Assembly: GCF_023721755.1 (NCBI RefSeq)
Contig: NZ_JAMDLH010000001.1
Location: 868,001-932,000, forward strand
Reading direction: 5' to 3'
DNA: 64,000 nucleotides
DNA from: Pleomorphomonas sp. NRK KF1
Lineage (GTDB): Bacteria; Pseudomonadota; Alphaproteobacteria; Rhizobiales; Pleomorphomonadaceae
Under the pieces are notes generated by a model that worked only from the letters and a program-made list of their open reading frames with translations, did no database searches and was not told where the DNA came from. The first letter of the stretch is position 1; every line of letters starts with the position of its first letter. Made by a program: the position numbers and the translations under genes. Below, piece by piece: positions 10,094-20,880 of this stretch.

Positions 10094-10782
10094 CAGCGCC
10101 AACGATCAAGATACTGGTCGTGGACGACGAGGCGCCAATCCGCCGGCTTCTGCGCGTCGGGCTGACCACAGAGGGCTATGCCGTTCGCGAAGCCGCCGAT
10201 GCCGCCGATGCCGTGGCAAGCCTTGCCGAGGAGAAGCCGGACGTCATCATTCTCGACCTCGGCCTGCCCGACGTTCAGGGGCACGACCTAATGACCGGCT
10301 GGCGGCAATCCGGCCTGGAGTTGCCCGTCATCATCCTGTCGAGCCGCACCGACGAGGCGGGCATCGTCCGGGCGTTGGAAGGCGGCGCCGACGATTACGT
10401 CACCAAACCCTTCGGCGTTGCCGAACTGGCGGCTCGCATTCGCGTCGCCCTGCGCCATCGCCTGCAGCAGCAGGGCGAGCGGCCCATCTTTCAGGCCGGG
10501 GAGCTTTCCGTCGATCTCGTCAAGCGCATCGTCAAGGTGGGCGCGCGCGAGATCAACCTCTCGCCCAAGGAGTACGACATCCTGCGTCTCATGGTGCAGC
10601 ACGCCGGCAAGGTGCTGACCCACCAGCACATTCTTCGGCAGGTCTGGGGCGGATCGGCCGATGTCCAGTACCTCCGGGTCTACGTGCGTCAGCTCCGCCA
10701 GAAGATCGAGCAGAGCCCCGATCAACCCCAGTACATCCTGACGGAGACCGGGGTCGGATACCGCCTCCGCGCTGCCGACTGA
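10090..10782 (+). CDS. kdpE: response regulator KdpE (OmpR family)
   Basis: A 230-residue response regulator. The receiver domain has the acidic pair DDE at residues 12-14, phospho-acceptor Asp56 in ILDLGLPD, and the conserved Lys in TKPFG. An OmpR-type winged helix follows, with NLSPKEYDILRLM and the recognition area HILRQVWG. It is activated by KdpD and binds the kdp promoter. It overlaps kdpD by 4 bp (ATGA). Residues match KdpE closely and length is typical (225-232). Confidence 0.95.
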   Translation: MTAPTIKILVVDDEAPIRRLLRVGLTTEGYAVREAADAADAVASLAEEKPDVIILDLGLPDVQGHDLMTGWRQSGLELPVIILSSRTDEAGIVRALEGGADDYVTKPFGVAELAARIRVALRHRLQQQGERPIFQAGELSVDLVKRIVKVGAREINLSPKEYDILRLMVQHAGKVLTHQHILRQVWGGSADVQYLRVYVRQLRQKIEQSPDQPQYILTETGVGYRLRAAD

Positions 10783-10832
10783 AAGTCGCTTCCTCCAACG
10801 CCGCGCACCTCGACGCCGAACATGAGAAGACC

Positions 10833-11285
10833 ATGGAACTCGCCGATTTGATCGAACCACAGGATGTGTTCATCGACCGCCAGGTAACCTCCAAGGCGGA
10901 GCTCCTGCGCGATCTTGCTCATCTCGCGTCCGGACGAACCGGCATCGACCTGGGCGCAATTCTCGACCCGTTGATCGCTCGCGAACGCCTTGGGTCGACG
11001 GGCATCGGCAACGGCGTCGCCATTCCCCACGCCAATGTGCCCGACCTTGCCAGCCCGTTCTCGCTGCTGGCCCGGCTGAGGCAGCCGATCGATTTCGAGG
11101 CGATCGACGAGACGCCGGTCGACGTCGTGTTCCTGGCGCTTTCTCCGGCGCACAAGGGATCGTCACACCTCGGTCTGCTGGCCACGATCGCCAGAAACGC
11201 CCGATCGGCCGCTTGGTTGCATGCCGTTCGGCAGGCGCCGTCGCCCGCCGAACTTCATGCCCTGCTCGCCGCTCCAACCAGTTGA
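10833..11285 (+). CDS. PTS EIIA-Ntr-like (PtsN-type) regulatory phosphocarrier
   Basis: A 150-residue EIIA domain of the fructose/mannitol superfamily, like PtsN. The phosphorylatable His is at about residue 66 in GNGVAIPHA, preceded by the usual ARERLGSTGIG. EIIA-Ntr receives phosphate from NPr and has no transport role. In enterobacteria and rhizobia the dephosphorylated form binds KdpD or K+ transporters (established for other species). It lies 50 bp downstream of kdpE on the same strand, so co-regulation is likely. No rpoN or hpf gene is nearby, so this may be a kdp-dedicated paralogue rather than the housekeeping ptsN. Confidence 0.85.
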   Translation: MELADLIEPQDVFIDRQVTSKAELLRDLAHLASGRTGIDLGAILDPLIARERLGSTGIGNGVAIPHANVPDLASPFSLLARLRQPIDFEAIDETPVDVVFLALSPAHKGSSHLGLLATIARNARSAAWLHAVRQAPSPAELHALLAAPTS

Positions 11286-11308
11286 CCGATCGACGTCGGA
11301 AGCTTTGA

Positions 11309-12088
11309 TCAGCGCAGCAGCCCCTGCCCGCCATCAATCCAGATCGGCGAGCCGGTGATATGCGACGACGCGTCGCTCACCAGGAAGGCAATGAGATGGG
11401 CGACGTCTTCCGCCCGCCCGGGCTCACCGCCGGTCAGCGGCACCTGCCCCTCCGGCCAGACCACCGGTATGGCGGTTTCCTCCTCGGCACGCTTCGTCGT
11501 GCTGTCGTCGATGTTGGTCTCGATGGCGCCCGGACAGACGGCATTGATCCGGATCCGATGGCGGCCGAGCTCCAGGGCCAGTTGCTGCACCATGGCGAGT
11601 TGGGCCGCCTTGCTGGCCGAGTAGGCGGTGGCGCCGGGTGAGGTGAAGGTCCGCGTACCGTTGATGGAGGAGACGACGACGATCGAGCCGCCGTCGCCGC
11701 TCTTGAGGTGCGGTACCGTGAAACGCAGAGTGAGGTATGTGCCACGCAGGTTGATGGCGATCGTCTCATCCCACTCCTCGGCCGTAATGTCCTCGATCGG
11801 CGCCCAGGTTCCGTTTATGCTGGCATTGGCAACGACGGCATCCAGGCGGCCAAACCGCTCGACGAGACGTGAGACCGCTGCGCTCATCTGGTCTTCCTGG
11901 GAAATGTCGGCGTCGAGCGTCTCCACCTCCGCGCCGAAGTCGCGCATCAGCTTCGCCACGTCCTCGAGCTCGGATGGCGTTCGTCCGAGCAACCCGACGG
12001 CAAAACCATTGCGCGCCAGTTCGATGGCGGCCGCCCGCCCGATTCCAGACCCGGCGCCGGTCACCAGAGCGACTTTCGTTCTCGGCAT
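11309..12088 (-). CDS. SDR-family oxidoreductase
   Basis: A 259-residue classical SDR with the cofactor motif TGAGSGIG, NASI in place of NNAG, the catalytic Ser in VVSSINGTR and YSASK. The glucose/ribitol dehydrogenase-type C-terminus SSHITGSPIWIDGGQGLLR supports an intact enzyme. The start at 12088 follows GGGAGAACGAC; the long upstream extension of the open frame is non-coding in character. It is convergent with the ptsN-like gene, with 23 bp between stops. The substrate is not assignable; a sugar or polyol alcohol is plausible. Confidence 0.85.
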   Translation of the reverse strand: MPRTKVALVTGAGSGIGRAAAIELARNGFAVGLLGRTPSELEDVAKLMRDFGAEVETLDADISQEDQMSAAVSRLVERFGRLDAVVANASINGTWAPIEDITAEEWDETIAINLRGTYLTLRFTVPHLKSGDGGSIVVVSSINGTRTFTSPGATAYSASKAAQLAMVQQLALELGRHRIRINAVCPGAIETNIDDSTTKRAEEETAIPVVWPEGQVPLTGGEPGRAEDVAHLIAFLVSDASSHITGSPIWIDGGQGLLR

Positions 12089-12418
12089 GTCGTTCTCCCG
12101 AACAGATCTTGTGGCCTTGTATACCCTTAGGTTGCAGACACTCGTCTTTTCCGCCTTTCGGACAGGCCTTCCGCTATCGCGATTGCCGTCTTCCAGTAGA
12201 GGACTCAATGAGCTATGATGACGACCGGCCCCATTTCCTTTGGTTGTATCGCCTTCGGCCGTTGCCGTTTCCCGAGTCTCCAAGATCTGTCCGGCCTGTT
12301 CTGATTTCCCGGCATGTTTCGACCGGCGAGCCCGAGCGGTGAGCCCTTTCGACCGATCGAACCGCCGTACCAGACAAATGTTCCCTGCGTCCGCTTTCTC
12401 CCTGTTTCGGGGGAACCA

Positions 12419-14068
12419 ATGCATGACGGTTTGGTTCCCAAGGCATCTGAGGCGTCCGGCCGCCATCTGGCACAAGAGGTGACGCAAGTGACCCGAAAGT
12501 TCGAAATCGCCCGCTCCGACAACGATGAACAAGGCGCGGGCAGGACGGCCCCGGACACGTTCCCCGGCGCTGGTCCGGAGGTACATCTGGTCAAGCGCTT
12601 CGAACCGCTGGCGGTCCTGGCTGTCGCTTCGGAGGCCTTCCCGGTCGTCAAGACGGGCGGTCTCGCCGACGTCATCGGCTCGCTGCCGAAAGCCTTGCTG
12701 TCACAGGGCATCGCCACCAGAACGCTCATTCCGGCCTATCCGATGGCACTCGCCAACTGCGAGGACCGCGAGATCGTCGGGCAAATGTCGGTTCTTGGCG
12801 AGAATGTCACGCTATGGGCCAGCCATTGCCATGAGCTGGAGTTGCTTCTGGTCGACTGCCCCTCGCTGTTCGATCGGCGCGGCGGGCCGTATCTCGACGA
12901 TCAGGGCAGCGACTACGCTGACAACTGGCGCCGCTTCGCCCTTCTGTCGGCGGTGGGCGCCAAGATCGCCGCCGAGGGAGTGGACGACTGGCGCCCCGAC
13001 CTCGTCCATCTTCATGACTGGCAGGCCGGACTGACGGCCGCCTACATGCGAGCCGCGGGTATTGACATCCCCACGGTCATTACCATCCACAACCTGGCCT
13101 TCCAGGGTCAGTTCCCGGCGAACTTGTTCCCGGCCCTCGGTCTGCCCGAGCATTTCTTCAACGTCGACGGGCTCGAGTACTATGGCGACATCAGCTTCCT
13201 GAAGGCCGGTATCCGGCTCAGCGATGCGGTGACCACGGTATCGCCGACCTATGCTCGCGAGATCCTGACCGAGGAGCAGGGAATGGGCATGGCGGGCGTG
13301 TTGCAAAGCCGCCGATCGGTCCTATCGGGCATCGTCAACGGTATCGACGAGGACATCTGGAACCCGCTCACCGACCCCTACATCACCGAAAACTATGATC
13401 TCGACACCATCGAGCGGCGCAAGGAGAACCGTCAGGCGGTCGAACAGACCTTCGGCCTGATACCCGGGGACGGAGCAATCCTCAGCGTCGTCAGCCGACT
13501 GACCTGGCAGAAGGGCATCGATCTGCTGGCGCCCGTGGTGCAAGGCATCGTCGACCGGGGCGCGCGTCTCATCGTCATCGGCGAGGGTGACCCGGACATT
13601 GTCTACACGCTGGCCGATCAGGCGCGGCGGCATTCCGGCCGCGTTGTCTTGCATATCGGCTTCAGCGAGGAAGCGGCCCACCTCCTCCACGCCGGCAGCG
13701 ACATCGTCGTGCAGCCGTCCCGCTTCGAGCCCTGCGGGCTGACGCAGCTCTACGCCCTGAGATATGGCGCCATTCCCGTCGTCTCGCGTACGGGCGGTCT
13801 GGCGGAAACGGTGATCGACGCCAACGAGGCGGCGACAGCGGCCGGCGCGGCCACGGGCTTCCATTTCCATCCCGGTTCGGTCGAGGATCTATACCAGGCC
13901 ATCGACCGGGCACTGACCGCCTACGAGAATGCCGACGCCTGGAATCGCCTGCAGACGCAGGCCATGCGGACCAGCTTCGGTTGGGCGCGAAGCGCCGAGC
14001 GTTACGCCTGCCTCTACCGGCGGCTCGTTCGCGGACATACCCCGCCGTCGCAGGAGCGAAGGCAATGA
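12419..14068 (+). CDS. glgA: glycogen synthase GlgA (ADP-glucose type, GT5)
   Basis: A 549-residue GT-B glycosyltransferase that adds glucose from ADP-glucose to alpha-1,4-glucan. The N-terminal substrate motif KTGGLADV sits in VASEAFPVVKTGGLADV. LVHLHDWQAG, the GIVNGIDEDIWNP segment and the C-terminal EPCGLTQLYALRYG motif of GT5 enzymes are all present. The start at 12419 follows GGGGGAA but gives about 60 residues before the fold, longer than usual (about 475-480 in most GlgA), so a GTG at 12479 is possible. No glgB, glgC or glgP is next to it, which is unusual since glg genes usually cluster. Confidence 0.92.
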   Translation: MHDGLVPKASEASGRHLAQEVTQVTRKFEIARSDNDEQGAGRTAPDTFPGAGPEVHLVKRFEPLAVLAVASEAFPVVKTGGLADVIGSLPKALLSQGIATRTLIPAYPMALANCEDREIVGQMSVLGENVTLWASHCHELELLLVDCPSLFDRRGGPYLDDQGSDYADNWRRFALLSAVGAKIAAEGVDDWRPDLVHLHDWQAGLTAAYMRAAGIDIPTVITIHNLAFQGQFPANLFPALGLPEHFFNVDGLEYYGDISFLKAGIRLSDAVTTVSPTYAREILTEEQGMGMAGVLQSRRSVLSGIVNGIDEDIWNPLTDPYITENYDLDTIERRKENRQAVEQTFGLIPGDGAILSVVSRLTWQKGIDLLAPVVQGIVDRGARLIVIGEGDPDIVYTLADQARRHSGRVVLHIGFSEEAAHLLHAGSDIVVQPSRFEPCGLTQLYALRYGAIPVVSRTGGLAETVIDANEAATAAGAATGFHFHPGSVEDLYQAIDRALTAYENADAWNRLQTQAMRTSFGWARSAERYACLYRRLVRGHTPPSQERRQ

Positions 14069-14079
14069 GGCGGGGCGTT

Positions 14080-14196
14080 TCATCCCGGAACGAGCCAGAC
14101 CCTCAGTCCGGCCGCCAGAATGAAGACGACCGCCACTCCGGCGAGCCAGTAACCGACGAACCAGAGAAGGCGCAGCAAAGTCGGCCTCACGTTCAT
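14080..14196 (-). CDS. DUF2474/CydX-like small subunit of the CydAB oxidase
   Basis: A 38-residue ORF not in the long-ORF set. The start ATG overlaps the cydB stop (TGATG), so it is translationally coupled as the last cistron of cydAB. The sequence runs MNVRPTLLRLLWFVGYWLAG followed by a second hydrophobic stretch and ends LVPG, forming one membrane helix with an Arg-rich start. Size, LLWF pattern and position fit the DUF2474/CydX-like peptides that accompany cyanide-insensitive-type bd oxidases. It likely stabilises the oxidase. Confidence 0.75.
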   Translation of the reverse strand: MNVRPTLLRLLWFVGYWLAGVAVVFILAAGLRVWLVPG

Positions 14197-15200
14197 CAGT
14201 GATAGCCCTCTTCCGGCCGTATCTTGCCGCGAAACACCCAATAGGCATAGGCGGTATAGGCGAGGATGATGGGAATGAGCATCACCGCCCCCACCAGCAG
14301 GAAGGCCAGACTTGCGCGCGGCGCCGCGGCCTCATGGATGGTGAGCGAGGGAGGGACGATGAACGGATAGAAGCTGATGCCGATGCCGACGAAGCCCAGG
14401 ACGAACAGCCCCAGAGAGGCCAGGAAAGGCTGCAGATCCTTCTGACGGTTGAGTCCGGAGAGGACGGCGGTAACGCAGGCAAGCACGAGCAGCGGCACGA
14501 GGACGCTGAAGATCACCGCCGGAAAGCTCAGCCAGCGGCCCAGATAGTGCGGTCCGATCAGCGGCGTCCAGAGACTGAAGACGCCCATGCCGAGTAAGGT
14601 GAGATAGGTCGCCGGCCGAGCAATATCGCGCGCCCTCGCGGCGAGATCCCCGGTCGTCTTCAGCACCAGCCAGGTTGCGCCGAGCAGCGCGTAGCCGATG
14701 ACCAGCGAAATGCCCGTTGCGATCGAAAAGGGCGTCAACCAGTTCCACCAACCGCCGGCGTAGGCGCGATCGACCACCGGAATGCCCTCGATGAGCGCCC
14801 CCAGGGCGATGCCCTGCGAGAACGCCGCGACCGTTGAACCGACGGAGAAGCCCCAGTCCCAGACAGACAGCCAGCGCGTGGTGCGCCAGCGAAACTCGAA
14901 GGCGACGCCGCGAAAGATCAGCCCCAGCAACATGGCGATCAACGGCACGTAGAGCGCCGTCAGGACCGTGGCGTAAGCCAGGGGGAAGACCGCCATCAGC
15001 CCGCCCCCGCCGAGCACCAGCCATGTCTCGTTGCCGTCCCAGACCGGCGCCACGCTGTTCATCATCGTGTCGCGGTCGCGCTTGTCGCGGAAAAACGGAA
15101 AGAGAATCCCGATGCCGAGATCGAAACCGTCCATCACCACATAGGCCAGCACGGCGAAGGCGATCAGGAAGGCCCAGACGAAAGCGAGATCAATGCCCAT
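14196..15200 (-). CDS. cydB: cytochrome bd-type ubiquinol oxidase subunit II
   Basis: A 334-residue, 8-9 TM inner-membrane protein. The N-terminal DGFDLGIGILFPF and WDGNETWLVLGGGGLMAVFP are CydB signatures. With CydA it oxidises ubiquinol and reduces oxygen to water. It is shorter than E. coli CydB (379), as usual for the cyanide-insensitive (CIO/CioB) branch. It overlaps cydA by 11 bp and the small-subunit ORF by 1 bp. Start ATG at 15200. Confidence 0.93.
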   Translation of the reverse strand: MGIDLAFVWAFLIAFAVLAYVVMDGFDLGIGILFPFFRDKRDRDTMMNSVAPVWDGNETWLVLGGGGLMAVFPLAYATVLTALYVPLIAMLLGLIFRGVAFEFRWRTTRWLSVWDWGFSVGSTVAAFSQGIALGALIEGIPVVDRAYAGGWWNWLTPFSIATGISLVIGYALLGATWLVLKTTGDLAARARDIARPATYLTLLGMGVFSLWTPLIGPHYLGRWLSFPAVIFSVLVPLLVLACVTAVLSGLNRQKDLQPFLASLGLFVLGFVGIGISFYPFIVPPSLTIHEAAAPRASLAFLLVGAVMLIPIILAYTAYAYWVFRGKIRPEEGYH

Positions 15201-16611
15201 GGGTCTCTCCCTGCTGTGTGCCCTGAGCGGGGCCTGGGGTGATGCCGGCCGTCCTGACCGGCCCCTTGTCCAGCACCTCCTCCTCGGCTTCCTCGGGCAG
15301 GCGTCCCATCAGTCGGAAGATGTAGAACACCCCAGCGCCGAAGACGAAAAAGTACACCACCACAAAGGCCACGAGCGACGTCGCGACCGCCGGGGCGGCG
15401 ACCGGCGACATGGAGTCGGCGGTCAGCAGGTGGCCGTAGACCGTGTAGGGCTGGCGACCGACTTCGGTGGTAACCCAGCCGGCGAGCACCGCCAGGAACC
15501 CGGCCGGTCCCATGGCGACGGCGGCCCGGAGAAGTCGGCGGTCGGTCGTGAGCCGACCTCGCCACCAGGCGATCGCCGACCACAGCCCAAGGAGAAGCAT
15601 GGCCATTCCCATTGCGACCATGACGCGGAACGACCAGAACACCACCGCCACCGGCGGCTCCAGTTCGTCCGGAATGGTGTCGAGACCGTCAAGCGGTTCG
15701 TTCCAGCCATGCCGGAGGATAAGGCTGGAAAGCCCGGGTATCGATATTTCGTAGTCGACCCGCTTGTTCTCCTGATCGGGCAAGCCGAACAGGATCAGCG
15801 GCGCCCTGCCCTCCGGATGGCTTTCGAAATGCCCCTCCATCGCCATGACCTTGGCCGGCTGATGCTCGAGGGTGTTGAGGCCGTGGAAATCGCCGGCAAG
15901 GATCTGCAGCGGTGCGACCACCGCGACCATGCCCATGGCCATCGTGAACATCGTCGCGCTGCGGCGGGGCGCGTGCGCTCTCAGGAGATGCCAGGCACCG
16001 CAGGCGCCGACCACCAGCGCCGTCGTGAGATAGGCCGCCAGGACCATGTGAACCAGGCGGTAGGGAAAGGATGGCGTGAAGATGATGGCCCACCAGTCGA
16101 GCGGAACGAACTGACCGACTTCGTTCACCTCGAAGCCCTGGGGCGTGTGCATCCAGGAGTTGGCGGCGAGAATCCAGGTCGCCGACAGCAAGGTGCCGAT
16201 CGCCACCATCCCGGTCGCAAAAAGGTGCAGGCCATGGCCGACGCGCTTCAGGCCGAACAGCATGACGCCAAGAAAGCCGGCCTCCAAGAAGAAGGCGGTC
16301 AGGACCTCGTAGCCCATCAAAGGCCCGATGACAGGACCCACCTTGTCGGAAAACACGCTCCAGTTGGTGCCGAACTGGTAGGACATGACGATGCCGGACA
16401 CGACGCCCATCGCGAAGGCGACGGCGAAGATCGTCTTCCAGAAATCGAACAGTTGCTCATAGACCTGCCGCTTGGTGATGAGCCAAAGCGCGTTGAGCAC
16501 GAAGAGATAGCTCGCAAGCCCGATCGTGAATGCGGGAAAGACGATGTGGAACGCGATGGTAAAGGCGAACTGCGCCCGCGCGAGCAACAAGGCATCCAGA
16601 TTTTCGAGCAT
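15190..16611 (-). CDS. cydA: cytochrome bd-type ubiquinol oxidase subunit I (CIO-like, short Q-loop)
   Basis: A 473-residue subunit holding haems b558, b595 and d. The N-terminal LLLARAQFAFTIAFHIVFPA carries the b595 ligand His, and GWVTTEVGRQPYTVYGHLLT is the family hallmark. It is about 50 residues shorter than E. coli CydA (522) and lacks the long C-terminal part of the Q-loop, which marks the CIO type. Such oxidases work at low oxygen or under cyanide/sulfide and do not pump protons. The internal ATG at 16611 is preferred; the 11 extra upstream residues are basic and unlike the family. Confidence 0.93.
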   Translation of the reverse strand: MLENLDALLLARAQFAFTIAFHIVFPAFTIGLASYLFVLNALWLITKRQVYEQLFDFWKTIFAVAFAMGVVSGIVMSYQFGTNWSVFSDKVGPVIGPLMGYEVLTAFFLEAGFLGVMLFGLKRVGHGLHLFATGMVAIGTLLSATWILAANSWMHTPQGFEVNEVGQFVPLDWWAIIFTPSFPYRLVHMVLAAYLTTALVVGACGAWHLLRAHAPRRSATMFTMAMGMVAVVAPLQILAGDFHGLNTLEHQPAKVMAMEGHFESHPEGRAPLILFGLPDQENKRVDYEISIPGLSSLILRHGWNEPLDGLDTIPDELEPPVAVVFWSFRVMVAMGMAMLLLGLWSAIAWWRGRLTTDRRLLRAAVAMGPAGFLAVLAGWVTTEVGRQPYTVYGHLLTADSMSPVAAPAVATSLVAFVVVYFFVFGAGVFYIFRLMGRLPEEAEEEVLDKGPVRTAGITPGPAQGTQQGETHGH

Positions 16612-16786
16612 CAAGCGCGTCCCCTTTCCCAGCCGTGACCTCACTCATCCTCGCCGAAGACCGGCGAGCGACCACGGCGCCAGAGAGGCGCGTCCACTCC
16701 CGCATTGACGCGCATGTCCGACGCGTAACGCTCACCATCGGAAAAAGTTCCAAGGGTGGGTGGCGTCTCCCTGCTTTCGAAACGTC

Positions 16787-16945
16787 TTATTGTTGGACCG
16801 CGTGCGGTGGGAAATCCTTCTGATCCTCGCCACGACCAAGATTTCCGCCGAGGCGGATCACCCCGACAACCACGACGACGACGAGCAGCAGCCCCAGGGC
16901 GAGCATCAGCGGATTGGCACGCATCTTCGGATCCTCATGGTGCAT
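16787..16945 (-). CDS. 52-residue single-TM hypothetical protein
   Basis: ATG at 16945 with GGGAGAACCA immediately before it, a strong ribosome binding site. The protein starts MHHEDPKMRANPLMLALGLL, continues into a run of valines forming one membrane helix, then a polar tail ending PPHAVQQ. The longer open frame upstream has random composition and is rejected. It lies 175 bp upstream of cydA on the same strand, so it could share a transcript. No family is recognised. Coding potential rests on the binding site and the hydrophobic design. Confidence 0.5.
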   Translation of the reverse strand: MHHEDPKMRANPLMLALGLLLVVVVVVGVIRLGGNLGRGEDQKDFPPHAVQQ

Positions 16946-17071
16946 TGGTTCTCCCGCCCAACTCGAAACATGTGAACGAGTTCCCATTGCCTTCGGAAAT
17001 CGGCCTTTTCGGGGAACCGAACGCTGTCTCAAGGCTTCCGTAGTTGACAATCCAACAGGGGATGGCGAGCG

Positions 17072-17301
17072 ATGGTGACTTTCAGCGCTCTTCTGATGAG
17101 CCTGTTCGCCCCCCTTCTGCCGGGTGGCGGCATTTAGCTCGTCGTTCTCGGCGGCAGCGCCGGCTATGTTCTCGCCGGTGACGGCATTCTGATCTCCGCT
17201 CTTCTTCTTCATCAACGCAGCGCCCATGCCAGGCCCCGCCGTGGGGTTATGTCGCCGGCGCCGATCTCAACACCGGCGAGATCGCCGAAACCTTGCCCTG
17301 A
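17072..17301 (+). pseudogene. internally deleted remnant resembling membrane PQQ glucose dehydrogenase
   Basis: Two pieces in different frames read as one decayed gene. From 17072 the frame gives MVTFSALLMSLFAPLLPGGG, an early TAG stop, then LVVLGGSAGYVLAGDGILIS and LLL, like the first two helices of Gcd-type quinoprotein dehydrogenases. From about 17226, in another frame, it gives CQAPPWGYVAGADLNTGEIA followed by ETLP and TGA. A C-x-A-P-P-W-G block followed by a D-L-x-T-G-E/K segment is the C-terminal signature of PQQ dehydrogenases. The roughly 600 residues between are missing. The homology is by eye; the second piece is the stronger. Confidence 0.5.
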
Positions 17302-17689
17302 AGCTGCTGGCGCGGGGGCACCCCGCGCGCTGCCCGACGGACAGGTGCGCTTTCCCGGGAACAAAGAGCGGCGCTCGCGGTTTTGCGCCAATCGGGACAC
17401 TCTCGGGAGCAAGGCATGAAAGCGCTGGCGCTGCTTGGCAAGGTTGACATCCGCCGCAGGCGCTTCGCCGGCCCGAGCTTCGAAGACAACCGCGACATCT
17501 GCAAGTCCAGCCCCGATGATCGCCTCTTTCAACCGGCACAACTCCGACGGACTCCCCGCGAAAGTCGCTTCCCAAGGGGCTTCGTCATCATCCATTGCGC
17601 GCGCTTCAACGTCCTCGCGACTGCCGATGCCGGCGGAACGATCACACGGAAATTGACAAACCCAGTTCGGATTTGAGGGAGCTACCACT
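17302..17689. other. 388-bp gap upstream of the catalase gene
   Basis: No convincing gene on either strand. A minus-strand open frame across 17212-17595 has plausible residues at its start but no binding site, and it overlaps the quinoprotein remnant. The last 50 bp contain GAGGGAG just before the catalase ATG and must hold its promoter. Confidence 0.5.
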
Positions 17690-19801
<2,112 letters not shown>

Positions 19802-19810
19802 GCACAGCCG

Positions 19811-20419
19811 ATGGCCGGACAAGGTTTGATCCACGGCCCCTTGGGTGCGGGTGCTCTTCACGTCTGCGTCGACATGCAGCGCATCTTCGGGCCGGGCTAT
19901 CCTTGGGCGATGCCGTGGATGGAGCGGGTGACGCCGGCGATCGAGCGGTTGTGCGACCGGCACGCCGAACGCACGCTGTTCACCCGCTTCATTCCAGCGG
20001 CAAGGCCAGGGGAAGGACATGGCACCTGGAGGCGCTACTACCAGCGGTGGGCCGACATAACGCTTGAGAAGCTGGAAGCCGATGCCGTTCGACTGGTTCC
20101 GGCTCTCGAGCGGTTCGTTCCTCCGGCCAAGATACTGGACAAGCACGTCTATTCCCCCTGGACCGAAGGAAGGTTCGATGCGCTCCTGTCCGGCTCGGAC
20201 GTCGACACTCTGGTCATCACCAGCGGCGAGACCGACGTCTGCGTGCTGGCCTCGGCGCTCGGCGGCATCGATCGCGGCTATCGTGTCGTGCTGGTCGGCG
20301 ACGCTTTGTGCAGCTTTGTGGACGAGACGCACGACGCCCTGATGGAGCTCTACCTGACCCGCTTCACCGAGCAGCTCGAAGTCGCGACCGCCGACGAAGT
20401 CCTGGAAAAATGGCGATGA
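19811..20419 (+). CDS. isochorismatase-family cysteine hydrolase
   Basis: A 202-residue protein of the isochorismatase-like fold. The catalytic triad is visible: Asp in HVCVDMQRIF, Lys in LDKHVYSPW and the nucleophile Cys in SGETDVCVLA. Members hydrolyse amides or vinyl ethers (nicotinamide, N-carbamoyl compounds, isochorismate); the substrate cannot be chosen here. It starts 9 bp after katE and is probably co-expressed, which suggests a stress or detoxification role by association only. Confidence 0.85.
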   Translation: MAGQGLIHGPLGAGALHVCVDMQRIFGPGYPWAMPWMERVTPAIERLCDRHAERTLFTRFIPAARPGEGHGTWRRYYQRWADITLEKLEADAVRLVPALERFVPPAKILDKHVYSPWTEGRFDALLSGSDVDTLVITSGETDVCVLASALGGIDRGYRVVLVGDALCSFVDETHDALMELYLTRFTEQLEVATADEVLEKWR

Positions 20420-20524
20420 CGGAGCTGCCTCCTCCATCGTCCCAAACTTCCGAAAGGAATGGAACCACGAGGTCCCCTCGCGGGTTGCCTGTTTGAACTC
20501 GCTCACCACAAACGGAGAGAAGCC

Positions 20525-20731
20525 ATGACCGCCCGTCTGCAGGAGCTCGAAGACGAGTATCGCGACTATCTCATCGAAAGCGGCGATGCCCCGAAAGACA
20601 TTCTCCGATTCACCGCCCAGGACTTCGTGAGCCGCAACCAGGAACGCGCCGACGCCGAAGGGCGTCTTGGCGGCGACCGTTGCGATCCTCGCATCACCGA
20701 AATGGCCGCTCTGATCGGCTATCAGGCCTGA
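20525..20731 (+). CDS. 68-residue hypothetical protein
   Basis: A small acidic soluble protein starting MTARLQELEDEYRDYLIESG and ending MAALIGYQA. The internal ATG at 20525 is used because GGAGAGAAGCC precedes it; upstream residues of the open frame look non-coding. Codon use fits the neighbours. It follows the katE/hydrolase pair and is closed by a strong terminator, so it is likely the last gene of that unit. No family is recognised. Confidence 0.65.
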   Translation: MTARLQELEDEYRDYLIESGDAPKDILRFTAQDFVSRNQERADAEGRLGGDRCDPRITEMAALIGYQA

Positions 20732-20788
20732 CGCCCCGCCGAGGCGCCTCGACCCCTCGCCTTCCGGCGTTTGCCTCGGCCAACTCTC

Positions 20789-20831
20789 CCCCGCGTCGCT
20801 CCGGTCCTGCCGGGCACGCGGGGTTTTCTTT
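20789..20831 (+). terminator. intrinsic terminator
   Basis: CCCCGCGT (20789-20796) pairs with ACGCGGGG (20816-20823), with an inner CCGG/CCGG stem in the loop, followed directly by TTTTCTTT. It closes the katE transcription unit and lies 50 bp before the convergent SDR stop. Confidence 0.85.
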
Positions 20832-20880
20832 CCTGCCGATTGAGCACTCCAGGTTCTGGACCGAATGTCTCCAGCCAAAG

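Noticed and set aside
17212-17595. 127-residue minus-strand ORF starting MDDDEAPWEATF
   Set aside because: The first part looks plausible, but it has no binding site and runs over the quinoprotein remnant on the other strand; kept only as a possibility.
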